This document shows, piece after piece, positions 20,988-32,985 of a stretch of DNA of 64,000 bases; position 1 is the stretch's first letter, and each line of letters opens with the position of its first letter. A program made the translations under genes and the position numbers. The stretch is taken from NCBI GenBank assembly GCA_015680685.1, contig MNCI01005871.1, positions 369,153 to 433,152 of the forward strand. Direction: 5' to 3'. The notes under the pieces were generated by a model, which saw only the letters and a list, made by a program, of their open reading frames with translations, was not told the DNA's origin and ran no database searches. The DNA comes from Gnetum montanum. Taxonomy: Eukaryota; Streptophyta; Gnetopsida; Gnetales; Gnetaceae.

Positions 20988-21969
20988 CTTATCATGTAAT
21001 CATCATGATTATGTGAGTGTAGGATAGGTGATGTTGGAGAATGGTTAGCCATAATCACTAGGTGACGTTGGAAAACCCCATTTTCCCTCTCATAAGCCCT
21101 AGCCCTCTAGTGTGATGATCCATGGTTATCCTATGAACAATGGGGTGAAGTGTGTTCATCTCCACTTGAGAACCCTTAGCCACCTAGGAAACCTGCTATG
21201 ATGCTATCAAATTGTAATCAACGGCACATACATGATAGTTGAACTGCACCATGGGCAAAGTTCTGAAAGGATCATGTTCATTGGCAGTGCAGCTAGTTGG
21301 CTAGACTCGTGTTCGAATTTCAACCTTAAGAATGAAGTACACCATGGGCAATGTATCTTAAAAAAAAAAGAAAAAAGGAAAACAGGAACGAGGACTATGA
21401 TCTTTGGCAGTGTAATAAGTTCTTGAGTGTGATGAGGTCTGTCAACTATCCTAACGCTAACCTCGATTTCCCCTTTTGAACCTATTTTCTAACAAAAAAG
21501 GCAAATAATCCCTTTTCATCCATTTTCTTTCTCAATGTCAAAAAAAAAAAGAAAAAAGAAAAAAAAAGAATCTGAGGGAAAAATTTGAAAGTTGTGGCTA
21601 GCCACAATCTAACATGAGTCTTTCTTCATTAAGTTTAGTATGGGAATTGTGCTCAAAGTAGTCTACATGCTGTTGACTTTTACTTTGTAAGAAAATTGGA
21701 AATGAAATCATAATTATATTTTAATTATATATAGATATATGTAGTTAAAATAATAAAATTATATATTTAGAATTTGATTAAATAAGATGGTATGGTTTGG
21801 GTGGCCCACATCTAGTTCTCTTTTGATTATTTGGTTATTTAAATCATGTTTAGGTTAATACACTTTACTTTTAAGTTTTCATTTGCCTATTTTATGATGT
21901 TTGTGATTCCCTATCTATTGCATCTAATTTTAAAATTTTGTTACTCTCCTTGCACTTGCATGCAATTTT
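20988..21969 (+). other. Family H 3' spacer, right part
   Basis: Noncoding, homologous to 43259-44225 (minus); the part from about 21500 also matches 38785-39270 (plus). It contains A-rich runs (21361-21382, 21541-21570). A segment at 21232-21390, bounded by CACCATGGGC repeats, is shared with 43859-44000 and includes a GTTCGAA box; it may be a fossil SINE. Confidence 0.55.
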
Positions 21970-23869
21970 TGGTTTGGGGGCTAAGTGTTGAGTCCAACCT
22001 CACCTATGCTAGGTGCAGAGCCATGATCAACAACTACCTGTAAGTTGAAATATTCTTTGCACAATTCTCTCATGGGCATCCACAATGGTCAACCCCCTGA
22101 AAAAGTGAAAACTAAAAACCCATTTCTTGCTATACTCAATAGAACTTAAAATAGAAAGAGAATTTAAGGTACTTTTTTTATGCAAGTGACCTAATCATAA
22201 GCAATAATATGACAAGTTCATAAACTTTTTTTTAGGCAAGGTAGTCTTGTGTATCTTTTACATAGAGAAGGTATAAGTTAGAAACTCCAAGTTATAAGTG
22301 TTCATTTCTCCTATGTCTTAGGATATATATTGTTTTAAAAAAAAGAGGTTGGAACCCTTAATTCTAGTTAGAGTTGGAAACATAGAATGTCATATTGATT
22401 ACAATCATTATTGCAACCCCTCTTCCTATATATATATATATATATAAGAAGGCAAAATTTTAAGTTATTCCAACGCTTAAAAATCCCTATGCAGGTAACA
22501 ACATTTGTTTATTATTATGTGAAAGTTGTAAAAAACACACTCATGCACCTAGAAGTTAAAAAATTAAATAAGATTTGGTTCATCCGACATGCTCTTAATT
22601 CCCCAAAATGTAAATATAAAAGGATAAAAGATTAGCAATGATTGAAATCTGTTGTTTGAATTGCAGCGCAAACAGGCAATTATTTAACGTTTGCTATAAC
22701 GTACATGGGAAAGGATTTGAGAGGCATCTATAACAGACATCGTGTTGTTCTGGATTCGCCAAAGTAAACAACGAAACGATTATTTCCTTTGTTGATCCAA
22801 ATCAACAACACAGAAAACCAACAAAATTCCTCACACACCATACTATGAAGCTGAGAATGAATTGAAACAGGAATGACAGAGTCATAAGCTACAGGAACAT
22901 GACAAATCTGCCATTATTTACTGGAGAGACGTGCAACGTGGGCGTTACACACGTTTCGCATTGGCGGTGGCATTACAAACCGACGTGGGTGTTCATGGCA
23001 GCGGTAATGGCTGGCAGTTACAATGAAATGTGGGACGTTACCTGCTGGACGTGGGCTGTAGTAACTGCAAGCCAGTTACAATGGATAATGGAGCGTTACG
23101 TGCATCAATGATGGTGGCGGTTACATACAGAGAGCGTGGGCGCCATTATGAGATGGCCAGAGGTAGACGCAAAGCAATGGGAGGGGGAGGAGGGGGAGAC
23201 TCTTCTCTTTTCTGGTTTACGCAACAAGCAAACGACTTCCTGGGACAGATGATGTCTTTCCCGTGAAAGTAGCCTTTTTTCTTGTAGAAAACAGCAGCTT
23301 TGGTTGACTGCAAAAAGTCGCATGCAGCCAGCTGAGACAGCAATGGGAGGATCCAGTGGTCCTCTCTCTCCCGTTGTTAGACGGCGGTAGCAGCTCATGC
23401 GCGGACAGCATGACAACGGCACATGACAGTGGCAGCAACAGCGTGGTGGCAAGGGCATGTGACTGACTATAGCGGTCTTTGATAAGGTAGTTCCTTCTTT
23501 TGAGCAGCTTTCCTTTTTATTTTTTATTCTTTTTCTCTTCATCTGTCAGTGGCAGACACACCAACATGTGATCTCTCTACAAAACAGCAATGGCATCCCT
23601 CTCTCTCCTTCTTTCAATGACGAGATCTCAGTTTTTCTGTACCACCAAGGGAAAATTTACTTTTTTAGTTACTTATTGTATTCTCAACTTTGAGATAGTC
23701 ATTCAATTTAAATTGGGATTTATTCAATTTAAATTTTGATTTCTTTAGTTTGATTTACTATTTTCAAAAGACCACATAACTATTACCCATATGGGAGGTG
23801 CCATAGGTAATAGTCTCCTAAAATAAGTTTTCTTTCCAGTGTTATGCATCCAAATTTTATGCATCAATA
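21970..23869 (+). mobile_element. Family H polypurine tract and 3' LTR (1.88 kb)
   Basis: The tract GGTTTGGGGGCTAAG (21971-21985) abuts LTR start TGTTGAGTCCAACCTCACC (21986). The LTR ends at CATCAATA (23869), one base from the family end CATCAACA. The U5 block GGGAGGTGCC...AATAGTCTC (23790-23820) recurs at 35770 and 40905. Short open frames inside (22899-23542) are not conserved in sister LTRs and are not genes. A (TA)n run is at 22428-22445. Confidence 0.8.
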
Positions 23870-25205
23870 GAAAACTTATAATCTTATAGAAGATATGAAA
23901 AGGGTTAAGGCTAGCATATCCATATATAAAATATTATAATTTAAAGAAGTAAAGGAAGCTATACGTGGATTGATCAATGAACCTAGAGATCAAAGGTAAA
24001 ACTCCCATGCATAAAAGGCAAGTTCATGTTATACATAAAGCTAGAATCCTTGAAACTTCCATGCTTTCTTCCCATGTTAAGAATGACTAATCTCCTTTCT
24101 TAACCACCCTTATTATGTACGAAAAAATGTTCATAATTGTTTGATGGATTTAGAATTAACTATTAATGTAATGATCTTTAAAGTAGGTAAAACCTTAGGA
24201 GCTAAAATAATTCTACAAATAAAAAATATTATTCAACTCAATGGATTAAGTGTTTATGTAGTGGGATCACTTAAAGATATCAAAATTGATCCCAAATAAT
24301 ACTTAGATTTTATGTGTCATGTAGATATCTTAGTAGCGGATATGAAGATAACCTACAACATGCTTTTATCATGTACCTTTGGTGCTTAATTTGGGGACTT
24401 CTTTAGATCTAATTTTTAGAATTTCTTCTTCAACTTAAAGAGGGATTTGAACATGTAATAGTTCCTAAAGAACCCTTCCATCATCATGCGATCACAAATA
24501 TAGAAGGAGCTAATGTTACATCAACAAATCAAAGTATAGATTTTGTTGAATTTATTGATCATGATCTCAAAGAATATAAACTAAAAGGAATCTTAGAGGA
24601 AATAGGAAGTTCTATACCGAATATAAATCCACAAATTCATATTGATGTCATTTCCACCCAATAGAAAAATCTCAACTATATATGATGATACCTTACCTTT
24701 TTACAAACATGATGAAAAAACCTTCCTCTTTAATGATCCTCCAATTAACAAAAATAAGAATGCTAATGAAATCCTTATGGTACAACTTGCTAATGGTCTC
24801 ATTTGTAATGATAATAATATTTACATTGACCAAAGAGCCTACTTTTCAAATTTCAATAACATAAAAATGCCCATTTATAACTTTTTCTTAAATTATTTGA
24901 GTTTAGAGATGATCCTTAACACTAGACCTTGTGATCTTTGGAATGTTCAAATCAGATATTTAAAATAAGTAAAACATTTTTCAAATCATCAAGCAATCAT
25001 TATAAAGCATTTTGATAAAGTTTGCTTTTAATTCCTTTCAAATAAGCAACCTAGTTGTAAAAGGATATAGAGATTCTAGGCAAAATGGTCCTCAAACTAA
25101 GTCCTCACTAATGTTCAAGGTAACAAGTTCACTCAAAACTTCAATAAATTATATCTTAAATATTTAAATACTTATGTTCCATGTGAACACCTAGAAAATT
25201 AGTAA
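23870..25205 (+). pseudogene. Family H remnant: protease region fused to integrase end
   Basis: A protease-like segment (about 24130-24300) and a following spacer (open frame 24642-24968, with NANEILMVQLANGL matching the H copy near 45250) run straight into integrase C-terminal sequence (RPCDLWNVQIRYLK, then NFNKLYLKYLNTYVPCEHLEN at about 25140-25200). RNase H, reverse transcriptase and most of integrase are deleted. Many stops. Confidence 0.65.
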
Positions 25206-26211
25206 TTTAACAAGTTGTAGCTATTAATATGTATTTATGCATATAGGATGCATCACATATCGTATGCACTTGAGTAGAATAGATTTCATCTTATTGCATT
25301 CTAAATATCATATCTTATTGTATTACGATGCATGACATATAGCTCTAGGATCATATTCATATAGGTACATTTCTTATAAGTAAACTTAAGTTATATTAGA
25401 ATTTAGTGCTTAGTTCTTATTAAGTATACTTGAGAGATTATAGGAATACTTGTAACTCTTTCTTTTTTTGTTAACTAAATTTAAAAATGAGTTTCTTGAG
25501 GCTAAGTCATGAAAATTATATCTTATTAAGTTATCCATTATCTACATGTTGTTTTATGGTACTACCTTTGAAGTTAAGTTGATGTTAGAGCATTTTCTTT
25601 TAGGTTGCATGTATTTAAAACAACTTGTATAATTTTTAGTTATCCTCATAGTTTGGTAGTTCATACTAAATTTTGATAAGATAACTCAATGCAAGGGATT
25701 CATTATGTGCTACAAAGGATTTGTGCTAGCAATCAACTATTGGAATGTTAAGTTTATTCTTTCTCATGTTCAACCATGATTCATTGTGATTATATCTAAA
25801 GTTCATAACAATGGTACAAAGCTAGAATTCCTCCTTTCCCTTTCCTTTAATAATAATAATAATTGTTTTGATTCTCCTTGTCTAAAATTACCAAGGGTCT
25901 CATGATTAAATTTGTTAACATGTGTATTGAGGGATTGTAAGAAAGTACCTTGGTCTATTAGTATCTCTTGATAAAATCCCTAAAACATTGATTAAAACTC
26001 TTTAGGTGTATTTCTAAAGGTTTATAGTATTAGGTTTACATTTTATTTAATAATAAGAATAATTATTATGCATTTTACATACATAGATTTTTGTGTGTAT
26101 ATATAACTTGATATATAATTAGTATTTAAAGTATTTCTTTTTCCCACTAAAAAAAGATGGAGCACGTAATGTTTCAAGAACAATTTGTTTGTTTGGTTGG
26201 TTGGGGCTTAA
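25206..26211 (+). other. Family H-like spacer with polypurine tract
   Basis: T/A-rich noncoding DNA. It ends in GGTTGGGGCTTAA, a polypurine-like tract, followed by TGCTATGTCCAACACTCCCA, resembling the family H LTR start. No gene seen. Confidence 0.4.
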
Positions 26212-26899
26212 TGCTATGTCCAACACTCCCACTTGTGGGACCTAAAGTCAACTTTTCTTTCAGTTTTAAAAAGTTTAACGATAATAATACTAATAAAGAT
26301 AGTTTTAATCTATTAGTAAACAATTAATGTATTGATTTCTTTTCTAATTCAATTGGATAGAAGACATTAATCATAAAAGAAAAAGAGGTAGAGTATCTAA
26401 AAATTTTTGGAGTATCCATCAAGGAAAATTTGAAATATCAGTCCAACTATGCAAAAAGACACATGGCACCCATGCTTTTCTTTCTAAAGAGAGGAAATCA
26501 AGGAAAATAATGAAAAAAAGGCTTCCTGCTCTCTTTCTTTAATGTAACCACCCTTCCTCATCCTACCTTCTCTTATATATCTGTTATTATCATTTTTCTG
26601 TTTTCTCCATTCTTTTCTTGTAGACTCTACTAAGTTTCTTCTTCTCTTGGTATAATTCAATTATTATTATTATTTGGTTATCTTCTTAAGTTAAAAAATT
26701 TCCTCCTTCAAGTTAGTGCAAACAATTTAAGATTACTAATTTTTTTTTCAAACCCGATATTTATCTCTTCCAGGAAACATCCCATAAGCAAAGTGCCATA
26801 GTCAATACCTTAACTTTGTGCATTAATTTACCTTTTACCACTTAAATTTTCCCATCTAACACTATTATGACCTTGAAATGGAATTGGAAACTAAAAATC
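26212..26899 (+). other. Possible truncated LTR start; otherwise unassigned
   Basis: The first 40 bases look like a diverged family H LTR start. The rest is AT-rich, no gene recognised and no LTR end found. Confidence 0.3.
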
Positions 26900-28260
26900 T
26901 GAATGCAATGATGTGTTAAGACTTTCATGAATTAAAACTGCCCATTAAAAAGAAAAGTTCTGGATGCATTGATGCAGTAACGTGTTAAGAATTTCATGGT
27001 CGAAAACTGCTAAATTCCATCTGCGGCAACAATGGTTACCCACGTAGAGACGCATACGAAAGTCGAGACATTTTGTCCCCATCTTCAGTTTGAGTAAAGA
27101 ACGTTTTAGCTGAATGTGATGTCATATGAAGTGCGAAGTAATTGGAGCTTTGCCTCGTACCATTGACTGGAGAATATACATGGATGCTGAGTTCTCCACT
27201 GGTTTTTGGGGCTAAAGACCATTTGCAGTGGTTCATACCATTGACTGGTGCATGCACATAAATGCTCAGTCCACTTATTTATTGGGTTAAACTTTTTGTG
27301 GTCTTCGACTTGTTTCTAGAGCTAAAAGTCTTTTTGCAGTTCTTCGTAGGGCATGTACATGGATGCTGACTCCTCGACCTGTTTTTTGGGCTAAAGACTT
27401 TTTAAAGTCTTTTTCCAGTTCTTCATAGCGCATGCCGACTCCTTGACCTGTTTTTTGGGCTAGAGACTTTTTGTGGTGGTTCATAGACCAAAGCATGCAC
27501 CTGGATGCTGAGTCCTCAACTTGTTTTGGAGGTTAAATACTTTTTGCAGTCCTAAACTTGTTTTTAGGGTTAAAGACTTTTTGCAGTGCTTTATCCCATT
27601 GATTGGAGTATGCACATGGATGCTGAGTATGGGAAACTTCTTTATTGAGTTAAAAACTTTTTGTTCTCCTTGACTTGTTTTTGGAATTAAAGACTTTTTG
27701 TAGTGATCTATATCATTGACTGGAGAATATAGACTCAACTTGTCTTTGGGGCTAAAGACTTTCAATAGTGACGAAACTTGTTTATTGAATTGAAACTCTT
27801 TGTGGTTCTCGACTTATTTTTGGGGCTAAAGACTTTCTCGACTTATTTTTGGGGCTAAAGACTTTTTACAGTACTTCATATCATTGACTGTAGCATATAC
27901 TCAACTTGTCTCTGGAGCTAAAGACTTAACAGTGACTCACATTGATCGCTCGGAATTGTTACATAGTGGTCTGAGCATGAAAATGTTTGTAACGTTAACA
28001 ACAATCTGCATGCTAGATATGCTACTACAGTTTTCTGCTTTTCTCTAATATAATACCTTAAAAATTTCATGAAACCAAAACTTAACGTCTTAAGCTGAAA
28101 TGTGAAAATGAAATTTGAAAAATCATCTCTGCACCGGCCTTGCGTTTCAAGTCGGATGTATGTATTTAATGATGGATTGTTTAAAACTTCGAAATAAATA
28201 GGAAAAAACGTAGACTATACGTCGGAGAAAAGTTGCAACAACGATTTCCTTTCCTTCATC
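26900..28260 (+). repeat. Diverged duplicate of the RLP gene upstream region
   Basis: Segments at 26970-27120 and 27940-28250 align with 29260-29420 and 29490-29760, immediately upstream of the receptor-like protein gene. Shared landmarks include GCGGCAACAATGGTTAC, GAGACATTTTGT, AGCATGAAAATGTTTGTAAC and AATCATCTCTGC. It is probably the promoter of a lost paralog or a tandem promoter duplication. A minisatellite lies between the two aligned parts. Confidence 0.65.
27150..27930 (+). repeat. Degenerate minisatellite, unit about 75-100 bp
   Basis: About eight to ten irregular units carry CTTGTTTTTGGGGCTAAAG, ACTTTTTGCAGT, CATTGACTGGAGCATG and CACATGGATGCTGAGT. The proximal duplicate upstream of the gene has only one unit (29420-29490). 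Minus-strand open frames over this region are repeat artefacts. Confidence 0.75.
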
Positions 28261-28938
28261 TAAATTAAAAGAAAGCATGACAATTACTGATCGTGGAAGA
28301 AAAGTAAAATTACGCAACTGCCCGGAAGAGCGAAATACTTAGATTTTTCGGGGTCTTTTTAAGCGGCTGGCTGCGATGTTTGACACAACCAAGACGCAGG
28401 CAAAGAAAAGTCCGGCATAATTTTTTTCAGATTTTACTTAACAAAGTGAACAGACGTACACATTTCATCCATCAAACGATAGAAATCTTGTCAGATCCAC
28501 AATTATTTCGTGGTTGATGGCAATGACGGGATCTTGACCGGACTCTTCTACGGACTTTGCTGAATTTCGTGCTACGTGAATTGACGTCTAACATTTGTAG
28601 TAGCAAAATTGACGTCTATGTTCTTCTCATTTCACCTCAAAGCTGCATGTACTTCAGAGGTAAAACTAACTTGGGATGTTCTTTTGAGGTAAACCCTTTC
28701 TTCTTTTCATTTCTTTTCTTAAAAATATTTTATATTACTTATTTGTTTCCTTTAACCTTTTCTACTCTTTTTGTCTGTTCATCTTGATGCGTATTTTTTT
28801 TTTTCATTTACGTAGATGTGATGTTACTATTTTGCCACTAGCTTGTTGGATTTAGCATTTAGTAATTTCTTGTAGATGGGTTTGTTCATTTGTTTTTCGA
28901 TTTATTTGGAGTTGTTTGTATTTTTGTTCTATTAATTT
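28261..28938 (+). other. Non-repetitive upstream region
   Basis: No gene recognised. The part at 28260-28420 is similar to 41930-42090. The small open frame 28557-28787 is T-rich and has no recognisable domain. Confidence 0.4.
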
Positions 28939-29042
28939 TATTTTATTTAATATTTTTAAAATAAATTTCCATGACTAAATGACCGGAGGTTATTTTATTT
29001 AATATTTTTAAAATAAATTTCCATGACTAAATGACAGGAGGT
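28939..29042 (+). repeat. Tandem 52-bp duplication
   Basis: Units 28939-28990 and 28991-29042 differ at one position (ACCGG versus ACAGG). Recent local duplication; the following 200 bases are noncoding. Confidence 0.9.
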
Positions 29043-29254
29043 TAAAGTTTGTGGAAGCGGTCTAAATTAGTATTAGGGTGTTATATGCAATTATTTTAAA
29101 AAAATATTCAAAGGCATATTCTTTATTTAGATCTGCAGCAAGTTGAGAAAATGATGAAATAAACCGTATTTAACTTTCTTAAAATGCTGCAGGAAAAGGA
29201 ACGTTTCTATTGGAGATTTTGAATAAGGCAAGCAAGGAGATTTTGAATAAGGCT

Positions 29255-29790
29255 AGTGTTAAGACTTTCATGGAGTAAAACCGCCATCTTCAAAGACAGA
29301 TAGACCTTTTTCCCTACGGCAACAACGGTTACACACGTAGGGTTTTCATCTAACGCATAGGAAAGTTGAGACATTTTGTTGGATGTGATGTGCTAAGAAC
29401 AGTGAAGAAATTGGAACGACTGGAGCATGCACATGGATGCTGAGTCCTGGACTTGTTTCTGGGGTTAAAGACTTTTTGTAATGATCGGCATTCATTGTGC
29501 TAAATTGTCAGGCAGTGGGGAGCATGAAAATGTTTGTAACTTTAACAAAAATCTGCAGACTAGTCTGGATACTGAAGTTTTCTACTTCTCTTTCCTGTTA
29601 ATTCTTTAAAAGTTCTATGAAACCACAACTTAACGTGAAATGCGAACATGAAATTTGAAAAATCATCTCTGCGTTTCAAGTCGCTTGATGTATGTTAGTG
29701 ATGGACGGTTCGAATTAAATATGAAAGAACATGAATGGTACGTAGAAGAAAAGTTACAGCAACGATTTTCATTGGTCCAAACAATCTGGA
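29255..29790 (+). promoter_or_regulatory. Proximal upstream region of the RLP gene
   Basis: The proximal member of the duplicated pair described at 26900-28260. Noncoding; contains one minisatellite unit. Distal promoter function is inferred from position only. 29791-30049 shows nothing further apart from a short duplication around 30010-30046. Confidence 0.4.
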
Positions 29791-30049
29791 AGTATTCCAC
29801 CTAAACGAATACCATAGACCTTTTTTGTAAATTAGACTGGGTCTGCGCTTTGAACACCAGTAACTGTTTTTGGGTCTGGGCTTTGAACGCTAGTATTTTT
29901 CTTCGTGCAAGGTAATTCACTACCTATTTTCACTTATTAATTTGTTTCGATCTTACTCAGATTTTTAATTCGCAATTTCGCTGCCACCTCATTGACCGAG
30001 CCCTCAGCGATGATCCTGCATGTATACTGCCATGATCCTGTATGTATAC

Positions 30050-30056
30050 TATAAAT
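30050..30056 (+). promoter_or_regulatory. TATA box of the RLP gene
   Basis: TATAAAT lies 53 bp before the ATG. A start site about 30 bp downstream would give a leader of roughly 30 nt and would exclude the out-of-frame upstream ATG at 30042. Confidence 0.45.
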
Positions 30057-30108
30057 TTACATCAATTTCTTTGGAGAGCTGATAACCTGCAAGGAGAGCG
30101 GAAGAAGT

Positions 30109-32748
30109 ATGATGGAGAGCAGGAGGAATCTGTTCCTAGTGTTGTGGTGTGTGTTCGGAATGGTTGGCTGTTCCTCAATTTCTTTGCTGGAGTCGTCTTC
30201 TTCTTCTTATCCTCATTCTGCAGATGTCGATACACTGCTCAGATTTAAAGCAGGAATCACAATGGATCCATTTCACATGCTCAGCAATTGGACACAAAAT
30301 AATTTTGAGAAGCTGTGCTTTAACTGGGCAGGAGTTACTTGCTCCAATGCATCCAAAGTGATCAAGCTGGATCTGCATCATTTCTTTATACGAGGTGTGC
30401 TTTCTCCATTACTTTCAAATCTTAAGTTCTTGCGCATTTTGAATTTACGCGAGAATGAACTGTATGGAGACATTCCAGCAGAGTACGGGAGGTTCAAGTA
30501 TATTATAATGGTTGATCTTAGTTCAAATTTTCTAAGTGGCAACATTCCAGAGGAGTTTGGGGTGCTCAAGTCCATGAGAAAGCTCCATCTTCAATCCAAT
30601 AATCTTGACGGACTTTTTCCTGTGAGTCTCTTCAACTGTAGCCAGCTTATCAGTTTGAACCTTTCCTTTAACCACTTGTCAGGGGAAATTCCTCAGGAGT
30701 TGGGTCGGTTAAGAAAGCTGCAAAAACTGGATGCCAGGTCCAACCAAATAACTGGTCAATTCACAAAATCAATTAGGAACCTTTCTCTTGTGATCTTGCA
30801 TTTAGCAGATAATGAAATGTCAGGGAGTATACCATGGTGGTTTACTAATCTTACAAAGCTGAAGGAGTTTAGCATGAGTGGTATCAGTGGCACTTTACCC
30901 GTACACCTTGGCCATCTAATACATCTGACTAAGCTGCGTTTGGAAGGAAATTTCATGGGAAGGGTACCCATAGAACTGTCGAGGCTTCCTAATTTGCAAC
31001 AACTTTGGTTGTCCAGTGGAAAACTTGAAGGTAAAATCCCGAGTGCTTTGGGCAATCTATCCAAAATTGTGGACTTAATCTTGGAGGGAGATGGGCTGAG
31101 TGGTGGTATTCCACCAGCTTTAGGAGGCCTCAAGCAACTGGAACACTTGTCTGTGACGTCAAATAATCTTACTGGTCCAATACCTGCTGAACTAGGAAAT
31201 CTCCAACAGCTCTGGTGGATTGAGTTGAGAGGGGATAACTTATCAGGTAGTGTTCCAACAGACTTCTGCAGATTATCTAAGTTGGAGCGTTTGTACTTGT
31301 TTGGCTACTCCCTTGATGTTGAAATCCCTGAGTGCATTGCAAGCATGACACATCTATTTGAAATTCAGTTGTTCACAAAAAGTTTCAGCAATCTTCCTAT
31401 TACTGCCCTGAACAGGACCAACCTCCATTTTCTAAGCGTAGGAGTTCACAGATATCCCGAAGGATTTTTAGAATCTGTATGTGGCTTGACAAAATTAGTA
31501 TGGTTGGATGTAAACGGAAGGCTTGGAGGTGTTCTTCCACACTGCATCGGCCATATGAGAGAAATAGTAAACCTGGCCTTCATCCGTGGCATGCTAATTG
31601 GAGGGATTCCTGAAAGTTTTGGCAATCTTACAAATCTGCAGCAGTTAGATGTGTCTGGAAATAATCTCATCGGCAACATTCCAGATACCTTATCCAACTG
31701 CAAGCAGCTTAAGATCCTAAAGCTGGTTGAAAACCATTTCACAGGACAGCTCAGTGTGGTATTCCCTGCTTCATTGAGGGTTTTATCTGCATTTTCAAAT
31801 GGCTTTTCTGGATCTTTGTCTAAGTCATTGCAGAGGTCCCAAAACTTGATCATTCTTGAATTCCGAAGAAACAGATTAAGTGGTATTCTTCCTAGCAGTC
31901 TGAAAGATTTAAGAAGGTTAAGAGTATTAGATTTGAGTTATAATATGTTGACAGGAATCATTCCTGAGTGGACAGTTAATTCCACAATGCTGGAAGTATT
32001 AGATTTATCCAATAATAAATTCCATGGCCAAATTCCAAGTCATCTAGGATCTTTAAAGAGATTTCAAAAATCCTGGAATTTTCCGGATGATACTGTAAAG
32101 ATCAAGACAAAGGACTTTTTTATGCCTTATGATTCACTTCAACATGTGGAATATATTCTTACGGAGAAAGGGTTAGAACTAGTGCATTCAACTCTAATAT
32201 CCAAGAACAATTTATTAGATTTGTCCTGCAATCAGCTCACTGGGAAGATTCCAGACAGCATTGGGGAGTTAACTGAAATAAGGCTGCTGAATTTGTCCCA
32301 TAATATGTTGACCGGAAAAATACCTGCAAGCATTGGATATATAAATAGTTTAGAGGAAGTGGATTTAAGTTGCAATAACCTGTCTGGACAGATTCCAAAA
32401 CAATTTGGATCTCTCACATTTCTGAGTTCTTTCAATGTCTCCCATAATAAGCTGTGTGGAAGAACTCCAAACACTCCTCAGTTCTCTACATTTGATGAGA
32501 GTTCATTTGCTGATAATAAATGTCTTTGTGGCTATTCTAAAGATCATCCATGTGAAAAGGCCAACGGCAGCACTTATAATGGAAGCACAAATAGCAGCAA
32601 CAGCAATGGGGTATGGGATTGGGTGGATGAAAATGTATCATTAGTAGCTTTAGGACTAGGCTTTGGAATAGGCTTTGGTGGAACAACTGCCCTTTACTTT
32701 CAGTGGTGGGACACCGTTCACCGCTTTTATGGTATGTACCTCATTTGA
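30109..32748 (+). CDS. LRR receptor-like protein (RLP), intact
   Basis: 879 codons without interruption encode a plasma-membrane receptor-like protein with no kinase domain, the class that senses pathogen or developmental signals through partner kinases. A signal peptide (1 to about 25) is followed by an LRRNT cap (38-80, with LLRFKAGI, NWTQ and paired Cys at 70 and 78). About 24 extracellular LRRs (81-650) follow the LxxLxLxxNxLxGxIP pattern. A non-LRR island lies at about 651-699, then four LRRs, a Cys-rich cap (CLCGYSKDHPC), an Asn/Ser then acidic stretch (WDWVDE), one membrane segment (845-867, with GxxxG in LGFGIGFGG) and a 12-residue tail. This C1-island-C3 layout with GxxxG is typical of RLPs that pair with SOBIR1-type kinases; that partner is inference. 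The start MM is supported by the signal peptide. GTATGT at 32732, just before the stop, is a good splice donor, so a downstream exon could replace the last five residues. Confidence 0.93.
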   Translation: MMESRRNLFLVLWCVFGMVGCSSISLLESSSSSYPHSADVDTLLRFKAGITMDPFHMLSNWTQNNFEKLCFNWAGVTCSNASKVIKLDLHHFFIRGVLSPLLSNLKFLRILNLRENELYGDIPAEYGRFKYIIMVDLSSNFLSGNIPEEFGVLKSMRKLHLQSNNLDGLFPVSLFNCSQLISLNLSFNHLSGEIPQELGRLRKLQKLDARSNQITGQFTKSIRNLSLVILHLADNEMSGSIPWWFTNLTKLKEFSMSGISGTLPVHLGHLIHLTKLRLEGNFMGRVPIELSRLPNLQQLWLSSGKLEGKIPSALGNLSKIVDLILEGDGLSGGIPPALGGLKQLEHLSVTSNNLTGPIPAELGNLQQLWWIELRGDNLSGSVPTDFCRLSKLERLYLFGYSLDVEIPECIASMTHLFEIQLFTKSFSNLPITALNRTNLHFLSVGVHRYPEGFLESVCGLTKLVWLDVNGRLGGVLPHCIGHMREIVNLAFIRGMLIGGIPESFGNLTNLQQLDVSGNNLIGNIPDTLSNCKQLKILKLVENHFTGQLSVVFPASLRVLSAFSNGFSGSLSKSLQRSQNLIILEFRRNRLSGILPSSLKDLRRLRVLDLSYNMLTGIIPEWTVNSTMLEVLDLSNNKFHGQIPSHLGSLKRFQKSWNFPDDTVKIKTKDFFMPYDSLQHVEYILTEKGLELVHSTLISKNNLLDLSCNQLTGKIPDSIGELTEIRLLNLSHNMLTGKIPASIGYINSLEEVDLSCNNLSGQIPKQFGSLTFLSSFNVSHNKLCGRTPNTPQFSTFDESSFADNKCLCGYSKDHPCEKANGSTYNGSTNSSNSNGVWDWVDENVSLVALGLGFGIGFGGTTALYFQWWDTVHRFYGMYLI

Positions 32749-32784
32749 ACACACCCGAAACAAGCCACATATATCTAGCAATAA

Positions 32785-32985
32785 GCTCGTCTGATAGAAA
32801 GATATCTATGTAAGTTGCTTAATTTTGATTCCTTTACCTGATATGCTCTTGTCAGATAGAAAGATATCTATGTAAGTTGCTTAATTTTAATTCCTATGCA
32901 TGTCTTTTGCTGTGTATGCTCCTCTGATAGAAAGAAAGATATCTATGTATGTTGCTTAATTCCTATGCATGTCTTTAGCTGTTTA
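32785..32985 (+). repeat. Three diverged tandem repeats downstream of the RLP gene
   Basis: GATAGAAAGATATCTATGTA followed by GTTGCTTAATT occurs at about 32796, 32856 and 32930, spaced 60-75 bp. They lie in the presumed 3' UTR or intron. Confidence 0.8.

Noticed and set aside
23105-23542. 145-codon minus-strand open frame, Pro/Arg/Cys-rich
   Set aside because: It lies wholly inside a family H LTR, has no domain and is not preserved in the sister LTRs at 34318 and 39289.
27036-27765. Three minus-strand open frames with repeated KKSL...KTS phrases
   Set aside because: They are translations of the minisatellite; irregular unit lengths shift frame between units.
30042-30248. Upstream, out-of-frame ATG overlapping the RLP start
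   Set aside because: The TATA box at 30050 places the likely transcription start after this ATG, so it should not be in the mRNA.
30175-32474. Antisense open frames across the RLP gene
   Set aside because: Shadows of a long LRR coding frame; no signals or domains of their own.
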